Of a stretch of DNA of 52,642 bases, positions 43,188 to 50,624 are shown in pieces. The position numbers were made by a program, and so were the translations under genes. The DNA lies in contig NZ_FRYK01000007.1 of NCBI RefSeq assembly GCF_900148835.1, positions 1 through 52,642 on the forward strand. The letters are read 5' to 3'. The stretch's first letter is position 1. The number at the start of each line of letters is the position of its first letter. The DNA is from Flavobacterium cucumis (lineage in GTDB: Bacteria > Bacteroidota > Bacteroidia > Flavobacteriales > Flavobacteriaceae). The notes beneath the pieces were generated by a model. The model had not been told where the DNA came from. It was given only the letters and a program-made list of their open reading frames with translations, and searched no databases.

Positions 43188-43379
43188 GTAAAGGTTAAGT
43201 CTTTGATAGTATGGAAAAACAATTGCTGTTTTATTAGTAAACATAGATAATACAAGATAATAGTTGCTATTTTTAAAATATTTTATTCAGCACCCGACCC
43301 AAACAACTATTGATATTCAAATATTTATAAAAATCAGAATCTTTAGACCTATTTTTTTTCTTATTTTCTTTTAAAAACA

Positions 43380-43410
43380 TTTGCAGAAACAAAAATTCGT
43401 TCTATATTTG
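43380..43410 (+). promoter_or_regulatory. Promoter of tRNA-Ser
   Basis: TTTG (43380-43383), a 19-base spacer and TATATTTG (43403-43410), identical in layout to the tRNA-Arg promoter. Confidence 0.75.
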
Positions 43411-43444
43411 CACTCGCAATCAGGAAATGACTGCGCGACTTATT

Positions 43445-43532
43445 GGAGAAATGGCAGAGTGGTCGAATGCGGCAGTCTTGAAAACTGTTGACTGTAACAG
43501 GTCCGGGGGTTCGAATCCCTCTTTCTCCGCCA
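43445..43532 (+). tRNA. tRNA-Ser (anticodon TGA), with encoded CCA
   Basis: An 88-base class II tRNA. Acceptor GGAGAAA (43445-43451) pairs with TTTCTCC (43522-43528), then discriminator G and CCA. The anticodon loop CTTGAAA holds TGA; a long variable arm (TTGACTGTAACAGGTCCG region) and T-loop GGTTCGAATCC follow. The recombinase gene downstream suggests that its 3' end serves as attachment site. Confidence 0.96.
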
Positions 43533-43553
43533 GCTGGAAAGCAAATTAAATCA

Positions 43554-43589
43554 AAACCCTTTAAATCTTTGTATTTAAAGGGTTTTTTC
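43554..43589 (+). terminator. Terminator after tRNA-Ser
   Basis: AAACCCTTTAAAT (43554-43566) pairs with ATTTAAAGGGTTT (43573-43585), followed by TTTT. Confidence 0.85.
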
Positions 43590-43643
43590 TTTTACCACTT
43601 TATCATTTTATTCATTTTTAATCAAAATGTAGGAGTACTAAAA

Positions 43644-43676
43644 GGGGTACTTTAATTTTATAAAAAAATGTACCCC
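43644..43676. repeat. GGGGTAC/GTACCCC inverted repeat upstream of the integrase gene
   Basis: GGGGTAC (43644-43650) and GTACCCC (43670-43676) are separated by 19 AT-rich bases. An extra GGAGTAC half-site lies at 43632. The position between tRNA-Ser and the integrase gene makes it a candidate recombinase arm site or operator. Confidence 0.4.
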
Positions 43677-43780
43677 TCGATAGTCGTAATAGCCAGTATT
43701 TATAGGCTGTTTAGCTTTTAAACATCTTGACTTTTGATGTTAGTTTTTCGAAATTTAATTAACACTAAAGGTTACCAAAA

Positions 43781-45028
43781 ATGAATGCAACAGTAAATGT
43801 GCTTTTTTACATTAAAAGAGCAAAAATCAACAGCAACGGACTTGTGCCAATTTTTATCCGTATTACAGTCGAAGGAAAGCGTATCGACAAGAGTACCGGA
43901 AAATATGTACTACCTGAAAAATGGAGTACAGAAACATCACGTTTAAAAGGTAATTCAGAAGAAGCTCGTTTGATAAACAATCATCTTGAACTATTAAGAA
44001 TGCATGTTTTCGAGATAGAAAAACAATTATTAATCAAAAACGAAACTTTAAATTTTGAAAATTTCAAAAATGAGTACTTGGGCATCAAAGAACGCGAACG
44101 CCTACTAATCCCAATCTTCACAGAACACAACCGAAAAATTAAAGAACTGGTTGGAAGCGAGTACGCTCCAGGAACACTAGAACGTTATGAAACATCTTTA
44201 AAACATACTAAAGAATTTCTTCAATGGAAATACAGAGTTTCTGATATTGATATTGAGAAAATAGATCATGCTTTTATTACCGAGTATGAATTTTATCTTC
44301 GTACAGAAAGAAAGTGTGCGAACAATACAGCTGTAAAGTATATTAAAAACTTCCACAAGATTATAAACATTTGCTTGGCCAATGGATGGCTAAATAAGGA
44401 CCCATTCGCAAATTATAAAGCAAAAGTCAAAGAAGTAGTTCGTGAATTCCTTACAGAACAAGAAATTCAAGATTTGATGGAAAAAGAATTGGTATCGGAT
44501 CGTCTAGAATTGGTACGCGATATTTTCATATTCAGCTGCTTTACGGGATTAGCTTACATTGATGTCAAACAACTTTCAAAGGACAACATTGTATTAGGTA
44601 TCGATGGCGATAAATGGATAAACAAAAACCGACAAAAAACCGATACGAATTCCAAAATTCCATTACTTCCAACAGCTCAATATATCTTGAATAAATATGC
44701 TAATCATCCAGTTTGTAAAAATGAAGATAAATTACTTCCGATATTTTCTAATCAAAAAATGAACGCTTACTTAAAAGAAATTGCTGATGTATGCGGAATC
44801 AACAAAGAACTAACATTCCATATAGCGCGACACACTTTTGCAACAACTGTAACATTGAGCAACGGAGTTCCAATCGAAACCGTAAGTAAAATGTTGGGGC
44901 ATACAAACCTAAAAACAACACAACATTACGCTAAGATTTTAGACAAGAAAATCAGTGAGGATATGCAAATATTGAAAGCTAAATTCAATGCTAATACGCA
45001 AACCCAAAGCAAATCAATAAATTGCTAA
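43781..45028 (+). CDS. Tyrosine recombinase (integrase) of an integrative element
   Basis: 415 residues. N-terminal arm-binding domain (1-110), SAM-like core-binding domain (111-215) and catalytic domain with FSCFTGLAYIDVKQL (box I, where Bacteroidota enzymes of this clade often lack the usual Arg), RQKT lysine motif at 284-287, HIARHTFAT (His347, Arg350), MLGHTNLKTTQHYAKI with His374 and nucleophile Tyr383. It should integrate and excise the element at the adjacent tRNA-Ser. The ATG is 249 bases after the tRNA. Confidence 0.95.
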   Translation: MNATVNVLFYIKRAKINSNGLVPIFIRITVEGKRIDKSTGKYVLPEKWSTETSRLKGNSEEARLINNHLELLRMHVFEIEKQLLIKNETLNFENFKNEYLGIKERERLLIPIFTEHNRKIKELVGSEYAPGTLERYETSLKHTKEFLQWKYRVSDIDIEKIDHAFITEYEFYLRTERKCANNTAVKYIKNFHKIINICLANGWLNKDPFANYKAKVKEVVREFLTEQEIQDLMEKELVSDRLELVRDIFIFSCFTGLAYIDVKQLSKDNIVLGIDGDKWINKNRQKTDTNSKIPLLPTAQYILNKYANHPVCKNEDKLLPIFSNQKMNAYLKEIADVCGINKELTFHIARHTFATTVTLSNGVPIETVSKMLGHTNLKTTQHYAKILDKKISEDMQILKAKFNANTQTQSKSINC

Positions 45029-45122
45029 AAATTTAAATAAAATTGTAATATTTTTAGTATTTTATTAGCAAATCCATTAATAGATTTTAGTTTATTTTGG
45101 CAAACTAAAATCTATTTTTTTT

Positions 45123-45962
45123 ATGATTACTGCTATAAAAAACAACTCTTTGGTAGATTTTGAACACGAGCTCGCACAAATATTAAATTCAAATACTAGC
45201 GAAGTAGAAAAAGCTAAAAAGATTATCATTTTTATAGATAATATATTATTACAGCTAACAGACTGGTTAAAAACACACACTTTCGATTCCATTCAAGACG
45301 AAATCAAATTTTTTAAAGAAATAAAACCCAACATTGTTGCCAAACTGATCTTCTACAAAGAATTATTGTTTTTAGTAGCCACACTACCAGTAGAAAAAAA
45401 CAAAAAAGTAAAGCACTACGAAAAAAAGCTTGAAGCAATCCGACATTTCAACAGGAAGAATAGAGAATTTATAAAATACATCAAAAGCCAATCCACGCAT
45501 TTTGATGAACTCTACTTTTCCAGGAAAATGTATAGAGATCTATTCCTCACCGATTGCATAATCATCAATCATGATGCTAAACTTTGCACCTCACACGACT
45601 TCTTAGTAGCAGAGGTTCTGGCTTATGAATTACTAACACTTCATATCGAAAACCGAATTGACAACCTCAACCAATCCTGTACCATAAATTCAAACCAACT
45701 CCAATCCAACCTACACTGGACAGCCAAAAAAATAGATTTAATCGAACTAATTTATGCGCTACACGAAGCAAAAGTATTCGACAATGGACAAGCCGACATC
45801 AAAGAAATCACCAATGTTTTTGAAAAAGCATTCCAAATCGACTTAGGCGAAAACATCACACGAAGCTTCATCGATATTAAAAACCGAAAAACTGAACCAA
45901 AGCGTTTTATTTACCAACTACTTTATGCATTAGACGATAAAATTGAAAGTGACATGAAATAA
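45123..45962 (+). CDS. RteC-domain protein
   Basis: 279 residues, no signal peptide. The C-terminal third (IDLIELIYALHEAKVFDNGQ, then ITNVFEKAFQIDLGENI and FIYQLLYALDDKI) matches RteC, a helical DNA-binding regulator that controls excision and transfer genes of conjugative transposons such as CTnDOT. The N-terminal part is coiled-coil and helical. It lies 94 bases after the integrase in the same direction, and a palindromic hairpin with T-run closes the gene. Probably an element regulator. Confidence 0.85.
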   Translation: MITAIKNNSLVDFEHELAQILNSNTSEVEKAKKIIIFIDNILLQLTDWLKTHTFDSIQDEIKFFKEIKPNIVAKLIFYKELLFLVATLPVEKNKKVKHYEKKLEAIRHFNRKNREFIKYIKSQSTHFDELYFSRKMYRDLFLTDCIIINHDAKLCTSHDFLVAEVLAYELLTLHIENRIDNLNQSCTINSNQLQSNLHWTAKKIDLIELIYALHEAKVFDNGQADIKEITNVFEKAFQIDLGENITRSFIDIKNRKTEPKRFIYQLLYALDDKIESDMK

Positions 45963-45996
45963 AACTACCTTTTCCCACAATATAACAGTAAAAATC

Positions 45997-46033
45997 GTTC
46001 CCAAGTTGGTACAAACTTGGGAACTTTTCTTTT
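45997..46033 (+). terminator. Palindrome 1: hairpin plus T-run after rteC-like gene
   Basis: GTTCCCAAGTT (45997-46007) and AACTTGGGAAC (46014-46024) form an 11-bp stem, followed by a T-rich run CTTTTCTTTTT-like tail. It is almost identical to the palindrome at 46299-46324 and shares with it a 24-base direct repeat (TAAAAATCGTTCCCAAGTTGGTAC). Confidence 0.65.
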
Positions 46034-46298
46034 TAAAATAACAGTTCCAATAAACCACATTTTACCGATCAAAATTCCTCCAAACACCAAATCTGAAATT
46101 CGAAAATCAACCAACATCATACAGCTTATTCAAATTTAAGAAGACCTAAATGTATAAATTAAGATAAATCAGAAATTAAGACAATTTCATTCAAGAGTAA
46201 AACACCATTTTTAAAATCCAACTTGATACTTTTTTTTAAAAAAACCAACCTATTTCGAACCAAAAAGTACAATTTTCATCAAAAATGCATAAAAATCG

Positions 46299-46324
46299 TT
46301 CCCAAGTTGGTACCAACTTGGGAA
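46299..46324. repeat. Palindrome 2: perfect 26-base inverted repeat
   Basis: TTCCCAAGTTGG TACC AACTTGGGAA-type sequence, symmetric over its entire length, 56 bases upstream of the HTH gene start. It has no T-run, so it is unlikely to be a terminator; an operator for the HTH or RteC protein, or the end of a small element, is more likely. Confidence 0.75.
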
Positions 46325-46379
46325 ACATTCTTATTCAAATCCACTTGTTTTGCCCTAATAATTTTTAAAACAAAACAAA

Positions 46380-46682
46380 ATGAACTTCAATCACAAAGTT
46401 CTGTTTCCAGAAGCAGAAAACATCGAACTACTAAACCACCAAGTAGTAACCAAAAGAGATTTACTAAACTTAGGCAATCTACTTCTAAACGAAATCAAAA
46501 ACGTAAAAACTAGCGAAACCCCAACCAAACAATGGCTAAAATCAACCGAGGTTCGAAAACTCCTAAACATCTCTCCAGGGACCCTTCAAAACCTCCGCAT
46601 CAACGGAACGCTAAAATACAAACGCATCGGCGGCATCATCTACTACAACTACGAAGACATCGTAAAAATGCTTGAGAAGTAA
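46380..46682 (+). CDS. Excisionase-like helix-turn-helix protein
   Basis: 100 residues. The C-terminal half is a winged/MerR-like HTH: WLKSTEVRKLLNISPGTLQN followed by LRINGTLKYKRIGGIIYYNYEDI, as in DNA-binding helix_turn_helix domains of Bacteroidota mobile elements. The N-terminal half is a short helical oligomerisation segment. It should bind element DNA and act in excision or replication control. A 96-residue frame starting earlier at 46223 overlaps but runs through the palindrome and is rejected. Confidence 0.85.
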   Translation: MNFNHKVLFPEAENIELLNHQVVTKRDLLNLGNLLLNEIKNVKTSETPTKQWLKSTEVRKLLNISPGTLQNLRINGTLKYKRIGGIIYYNYEDIVKMLEK

Positions 46683-46736
46683 TATGAACGAAAACATAAA
46701 CACCTGCAACGGCACCTGCAAATCGCACACACAAAG

Positions 46737-46800
46737 TTGTCATTCTGCGCTTGCCAAAGTATCTCCTACAGAGTAGGTTAACCCTTGAACAAAGTTCAAG
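46737..46800. repeat. Dispersed repeat copy A (TTGTCATTCTG type)
   Basis: About 64 bases with TTGTCATTCTGCGCTTGCCA, AAGTATCTCCTACA and GAACAAAGTTCAAG. It closely matches 50517-50581. It contains a GTTGAAC/GAACAAAGTTC-type inverted element and no frame. Confidence 0.75.
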
Positions 46801-46818
46801 CCAACTATACAACCTATG

Positions 46819-46913
46819 CAAAGTAAAACACCTAAAAACAAAACCTATGTTTCTATGTGGTAAAACCTAAACTACACAGTAGTCCAAACCTTTTAAGCGC
46901 AGCTTAAAACCAC
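46819..46913. repeat. 95-bp direct repeat, copy 1
   Basis: From CAAAGTAAAACACC to CTTAAAACCAC. It matches 48696-48790 over its full 95 bases with three differences that I can see (A/G, T/C, A/C). It includes TTTTAAGCGCAGCTTAAAA, a 19-base near-palindrome. Confidence 0.9.
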
Positions 46914-46948
46914 AACCTGAAACTTGAAACCTGAAACTTGAAACATTA
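46914..46948. repeat. Heptanucleotide array, AACCTGA/AACTTGA x5
   Basis: Units AACCTGA, AACTTGA, AACCTGA, AACTTGA, AACATTA in a row, ending 5 bases before the ATG at 46954. It directly follows the 95-bp repeat. Confidence 0.85.
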
Positions 46949-46953
46949 AAACC

Positions 46954-47943
46954 ATGAATTATATAAAACACCTAACCGGCTTCTTCGAAAAAGTAAGCGC
47001 CGATTACGACCTCAACCCCACCCACATAAGCCTCTACATGGCCATATTCCAATTATGGAACCAAAACCGCTTTCAAAATCCAATTAGCATTTCACGAGAC
47101 GAACTTATGCGTATTAGCAAAATTGCATCTACAGCAACCTATCACAAATGCATGAAGGATTTAACGGATAGAGAATACGTGATTTACAAACCATCATTCA
47201 ACCCGTTCAAAGGGTCAATTTTGGAAGTCTGCAAGTTGGATTTTTACACCAAACCAGTTCCAAAAAAAGAACTAAAAAAGCGTGCAACCAAGTCAAAAAA
47301 TAACCAAGTCATTGAACAGGTTAATGAACAGGTTACTAAACAAGCTCTAAACAAGCATCAAACAAGCTCTAAACATGTACCTTATATAAACAATATAAAC
47401 AATACAAACATTATAAACTTAGCTAAGCAAGAAATTTCAAAAAATGAAAAAAAATCAATTTTTACAAATTCAATTTTTGATGAGGTTCAAGAATCGGATT
47501 TAAAAATTGAAAATGAAAAAGAAATGCTTGCATTCGACAACACCGATAAAAAACAAACTGAAAAAAGTTGTCAAAAAAAGTTGCGCGAAAAAAAGAAAAA
47601 GAATTTTTCAAATGATTCTTCTGTTTCCATAAACTCAGTCGAGAAGCTTCTTTCAAAATTTTCAAAACCCACTCAGGAAGAAACCCAAATCTACTTCCTT
47701 GAAAAAAACTTTCCCGAAATCGAAGCACAACGCTTTTTCAATTACTTCGAGAGCAACGGCTGGTTAGTCGGTGGCAGAACCAAAATGAAAGACTGGAAAG
47801 CTGCAGCAAGAAATTGGATGCTCAACGCAAGAAAGTTTGAAAATAAAACTAATGCTTCAGCTCAAACAGAACCCAAAACAATCAATTTAAACCCAAAACT
47901 CCTCCACGTAACAAATCAAAAAAACTATGGAGAAGCACTTTAA
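46954..47943 (+). CDS. Replisome organizer-like protein (winged helix plus DnaD-like tail)
   Basis: 329 residues. The N-terminal 105 residues look like a winged-helix DNA-binding domain (THISLYMAIFQLWNQNRFQN, ISRDELMRISKIASTATYHK, CMKDLTDREYVIYKPSFN). A polar, Gln/Asn-rich linker (110-230) follows, then a C-terminal motif RFFNYFESNGWLVGGRTKMK and DWKAAARNWM typical of phage/plasmid replication proteins of the DnaD group. It overlaps by 17 bases the DnaC-like loader gene, and together they would start element replication. Confidence 0.75.
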   Translation: MNYIKHLTGFFEKVSADYDLNPTHISLYMAIFQLWNQNRFQNPISISRDELMRISKIASTATYHKCMKDLTDREYVIYKPSFNPFKGSILEVCKLDFYTKPVPKKELKKRATKSKNNQVIEQVNEQVTKQALNKHQTSSKHVPYINNINNTNIINLAKQEISKNEKKSIFTNSIFDEVQESDLKIENEKEMLAFDNTDKKQTEKSCQKKLREKKKKNFSNDSSVSINSVEKLLSKFSKPTQEETQIYFLEKNFPEIEAQRFFNYFESNGWLVGGRTKMKDWKAAARNWMLNARKFENKTNASAQTEPKTINLNPKLLHVTNQKNYGEAL

Positions 47944-48586
47944 CACCGTCAAAGACACTTTCGTTATTCAAAACGGAATCAAAGTCTACAACTTCAATTG
48001 GTGCTTAAACTACATCGAGTACCAAGGCAAAATCATCTACGGACGTTACTTCAAAATTGAAGCCATCGACCACCAAACCATTCTCAAATTGGTAATTTAT
48101 GCCATTCGAGACGAAAAAAAGGCTTTAGAGCTCAATTTAGACCTCAATAAAGGTATTTTATTGTCGGGACCAATTGGTTGCGGGAAAACGTCAATTATGG
48201 CGTTAATTCGACCATTTTTTTACCACAAACACGACTACAAAATCAAGACGTGTAGAGAAATATCTTTCGAATTCGCAAAAAACGGCTTCGAATCACTTCA
48301 TCATTACACCCAAAAAGAACACACACAATCACGTTTAACCGGCTACTGTTTTGACGACTTAGGAGCCGAACAAAACATCAAACATTACGGCAACGACCTC
48401 AACGTCATGGCAGAAATTATCATTTCACGCTACGAAGACTTCGTTCAAAATCAATCCATCACCCACATCACCACTAACCTATCCGCCAGCGAAATCGAAG
48501 CCCTCTACGGCAACCGCCTCCGCTCAAGGATGAGATCTATGTTCAACCTAATCACCTTCAGCAATGAATCCAGGGATAAAAGATAA
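47927..48586 (+). CDS. DnaC-like helicase loader ATPase
   Basis: 219 residues. Walker A GPIGCGKTS at 81-89 and Walker B YCFDDLGAE at 140-148 with the DDLGAE signature of IstB/DnaC-type AAA+ loaders; ITHITTNLSASEIEALYGN (sensor I/II region) and RLRSRMRSMFN (arginine finger and sensor 2) follow. It would load the replicative helicase at the origin chosen by the preceding organizer. The ATG lies within the end of that gene, so translation is coupled. Confidence 0.85.
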   Translation: MEKHFNTVKDTFVIQNGIKVYNFNWCLNYIEYQGKIIYGRYFKIEAIDHQTILKLVIYAIRDEKKALELNLDLNKGILLSGPIGCGKTSIMALIRPFFYHKHDYKIKTCREISFEFAKNGFESLHHYTQKEHTQSRLTGYCFDDLGAEQNIKHYGNDLNVMAEIIISRYEDFVQNQSITHITTNLSASEIEALYGNRLRSRMRSMFNLITFSNESRDKR

Positions 48587-48695
48587 AATTTTCAATGATA
48601 ATGAAAATGATTGTGTCATTCCGAGTGAAACTAGGAATCTCCTGTAAAGCAGGCTTTCCCTTTTAAGCGCAGCTTAAACAGCTAAACGTCCTAAC

Positions 48696-48790
48696 CAAAG
48701 TAAAACGCCTAAAAACAAAACCTATGTTCCTATGTGGTAAAACCTAAACTACCCAGTAGTCCAAACCTTTTAAGCGCAGCTTAAAACCAC
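48696..48790. repeat. 95-bp direct repeat, copy 2
   Basis: Second copy of 46819-46913, 1877 bases apart and in the same orientation. The gap 48587-48890 holds in addition TTTTAAGCGCAGCTTAAA at 48660-48678 and an ATCCGC-rich fragment (48820-48862) related to the 174-bp units; no gene is seen in it. Confidence 0.9.
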
Positions 48791-48890
48791 CCAGACAACC
48801 TACAACAGACAACAAAAAAATCCGTCAAACCCGCGCTTGAAAATCCGCTTCATCCGCGTGCCAACCAAGTGCAACGTAAAATCCAAAAAA

Positions 48891-49535
48891 ATGAACAAAC
48901 AATTAAACCCTCGCCAAATAAAAACCATCCAAAATTTCTGGAACTGGTTCCAAGACAACGAACAAGCCATCTACAACGCTTGCAAACTGGAAATCAACAA
49001 AGAAGAAGTTTTCTTTCACATCCAAAGAAACCTCAACTATATCTCAAAAAGAATAGAAATTATTATTTATGAAGTCCCGAATCAAGTTAATAAATTACAC
49101 ATCATGATTTCGGCATTAGGATATAAAAAACTATTTCCAAAAGTAATCGCATTGGGCGATGCAGCTCCTAAATTAGAACACTTTACAATCCATACTTTTA
49201 TCAAACCAATAGCTCCAGACAATAAGCACATTTTGCCTTCTTTTATTTCAATTGCAATGCAACAAGTCTTCATCAAATTAGAAGATTACAACACAGCAAC
49301 CAAAAAAGTGGTTTTGATAATTTATGTACCAGAATCTCTGGAAAAATTCAATTTATCTTTTTTGCTTTATTTTACACTCGGAGAAGTAAACTTCAAAAAA
49401 CACATAAAAGAAGTCCACTTCAAACCACTACCAAGAAACACAAACGGCTTACTCTCACTATCCGAACTCCCAGAATTCATTGACTACCTTGCAAAAATCA
49501 ACTACAGCAGAAAACTAAAAATTTTCTTCGAATGA
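48891..49535 (+). CDS. Hypothetical protein of the integrative element
   Basis: 214 residues from the ATG at 48891; an 18-residue upstream extension from TTG would be encoded by the ATCCGC repeat and is rejected. The N-terminus NPRQIKTIQNFWNWFQDNEQ is followed by helical and strand segments (FFHIQRNLNYISKRIEIIIY, ISALGYKKLFPKVIALGDAA) and the end reads ELPEFIDYLAKINYSRKLKI. No signal peptide or known motif. Closed by a strong terminator. Function unknown. Confidence 0.7.
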   Translation: MNKQLNPRQIKTIQNFWNWFQDNEQAIYNACKLEINKEEVFFHIQRNLNYISKRIEIIIYEVPNQVNKLHIMISALGYKKLFPKVIALGDAAPKLEHFTIHTFIKPIAPDNKHILPSFISIAMQQVFIKLEDYNTATKKVVLIIYVPESLEKFNLSFLLYFTLGEVNFKKHIKEVHFKPLPRNTNGLLSLSELPEFIDYLAKINYSRKLKIFFE

Positions 49536-49584
49536 GGAAAACCGTACAGAAAACTAACTTCTGTACGGTTTTCCTCATTTTTAT
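49531..49584 (+). terminator. Strong terminator overlapping the stop codon
   Basis: A perfect 21-bp stem: AATGAGGAAAACCGTACAGA.. (49531-49551) pairs with ..CTGTACGGTTTTCCTCATT (49559-49579), loop AACTAAC, then TTTT. The stop codon TGA (49533-49535) lies inside the left arm. Confidence 0.9.
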
Positions 49585-49663
49585 CTCAATCCCTTTTTTT
49601 ACCTTAGCTGTTGTAATTTCCTATGTATTTTTACCTGGTTTCAAAATCAGGAATTTTTACGGG

Positions 49664-49694
49664 TTGTAAATACCCTTTTTTTTCGTTATGTTTG
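49664..49694 (+). promoter_or_regulatory. Promoter of the MmeI-type fragment
   Basis: TTG (49664-49666) and TATGTTTG (49687-49694) with a 20-base spacer; the ATG at 49726 follows 31 bases after. The intact promoter suggests that the fragment may still be transcribed. Confidence 0.55.
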
Positions 49695-49725
49695 GGAATT
49701 ATACTACAATTAAAACAAAATACAA

Positions 49726-49920
49726 ATGGCGTTAAGCTGGAATGAGATAAAAGACAGAGCAGTTAAGTTTTCTAAAGAATGGAAAGATACAACTAATGAA
49801 GAAGCCGATGCAAAACCATTTTTAGACGCATTTTTTGATGTCTTTGGAATCACTCGTAAGAAGATTGGAACATTTGAGCATAGAGTAAAAAAACTATCAG
49901 ATGCCGGTTTTCTATTTTAG
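49726..49920 (+). pseudogene. N-terminal fragment of an MmeI-type DNA methyltransferase
   Basis: 64 residues: ALSWNEIKDRAVKFSKEWKD, EEADAKPFLDAFFDVFGITR and TFEHRVKKLSDAGFLF, then stop. This is the MmeI N-terminal start of class I SAM-dependent DNA methyltransferase/nuclease proteins, which normally exceed 800 residues. The nuclease, SAM-binding and target-recognition parts are missing and the following 140 bases do not resume the family in any frame. I read it as a deletion remnant of a type IIL/IIG-like restriction gene; a small functional stump cannot be excluded. Confidence 0.7.
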
Positions 49921-50059
49921 TACTCATATATAGAATTTTTTGAAGCGATCAGGCATTCCTGGTTTCTATTACTTCATTCTGAGCTTTGTCGAAGGGTTAA
50001 TAACTATTTTTTCAATATTACTATTTTCTATTACAATACTTACCTAATTTTGTTTAATA

Positions 50060-50509
50060 ATGAAATTAAAAAATTTACATAATACAAAGGTGTTCGATTT
50101 TTATGCACCAGATTTCTCAACAGAATTGGAACTACCATATGTTGATGTAGGTATTAGTGCCGGTTTCCCTTCTCCTGCAGATGACTTTATTGAGCTAACA
50201 ATCGACTTAAATAGAGAATTAATAAAACATAAAGACAGTACTTTTTTCGCTAAAGTAAAAGGGGATTCCATGAAGAATGCAGGTATTTTCGATGGCGATT
50301 TACTAATCATTGATAAAAGCTTAGAACCACAGGATGGTAAAATTGCTATTTGTCAAATAGATGGAGATTTTACAGTAAAAAGAATCAAAAAAGAAAACGA
50401 CATAGTTTGGTTAATTGCCGAAAATGAAGACTACAAACCCATAAAAGTTACAGAAGAAAACGAACTAATGATTTGGGGAATCGTAATCCATAGCATTAAA
50501 ACATTTTAA
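50060..50509 (+). CDS. umuD: UmuD-like S24 autoprotease, DNA polymerase V subunit
   Basis: 149 residues. The cleavage site AGFPSPADD (Ala34-Gly35) and the Ser/Lys dyad KGDSM (Ser70) and FTVKRI (Lys107) are intact, as in UmuD, which cleaves itself upon RecA activation and then partners with UmuC. The ATG is the usual start, preceded by a TAATTTTG box at 50045-50052. No LexA-type operator is recognised. The umuC gene follows after 115 bases that hold two repeats. Confidence 0.93.
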   Translation: MKLKNLHNTKVFDFYAPDFSTELELPYVDVGISAGFPSPADDFIELTIDLNRELIKHKDSTFFAKVKGDSMKNAGIFDGDLLIIDKSLEPQDGKIAICQIDGDFTVKRIKKENDIVWLIAENEDYKPIKVTEENELMIWGIVIHSIKTF

Positions 50510-50516
50510 CCGCAAT

Positions 50517-50581
50517 TTGTCATACTGAGCTTGCCAAAGTATCTCCTACATAGTAGGCTATCCTTTTGAACAAAGTTCAAA
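50517..50581. repeat. Dispersed repeat copy B (TTGTCATACTG type)
   Basis: Same type as 46737-46800: TTGTCATACTGAGCTTGCCA, AAGTATCTCCTACA and GAACAAAGTTCAA. It lies in the umuD-umuC spacer. A shorter relative (TTCATTCTGAGCTTTGTCGA) is at 49974-50000. Confidence 0.75.
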
Positions 50582-50585
50582 AAAG

Positions 50586-50613
50586 ACTAATCACTATTCA
50601 CTAATTACTAATC
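50586..50613. repeat. Heptanucleotide array, ACTAATC x4
   Basis: Units ACTAATC, ACTATTC, ACTAATT, ACTAATC, ending 11 bases before the umuC ATG. The heptamer is the reverse-complement rotation of the ATTAGTG array at 23694. Confidence 0.75.
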
Positions 50614-50624
50614 ACTCAAAAAGA

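Noticed and set aside
46223..46513. 96-residue frame upstream of the HTH gene
   Set aside because: It passes through the perfect palindrome and overlaps the clearly HTH-encoding frame for 134 bases; composition is low-complexity and basic.
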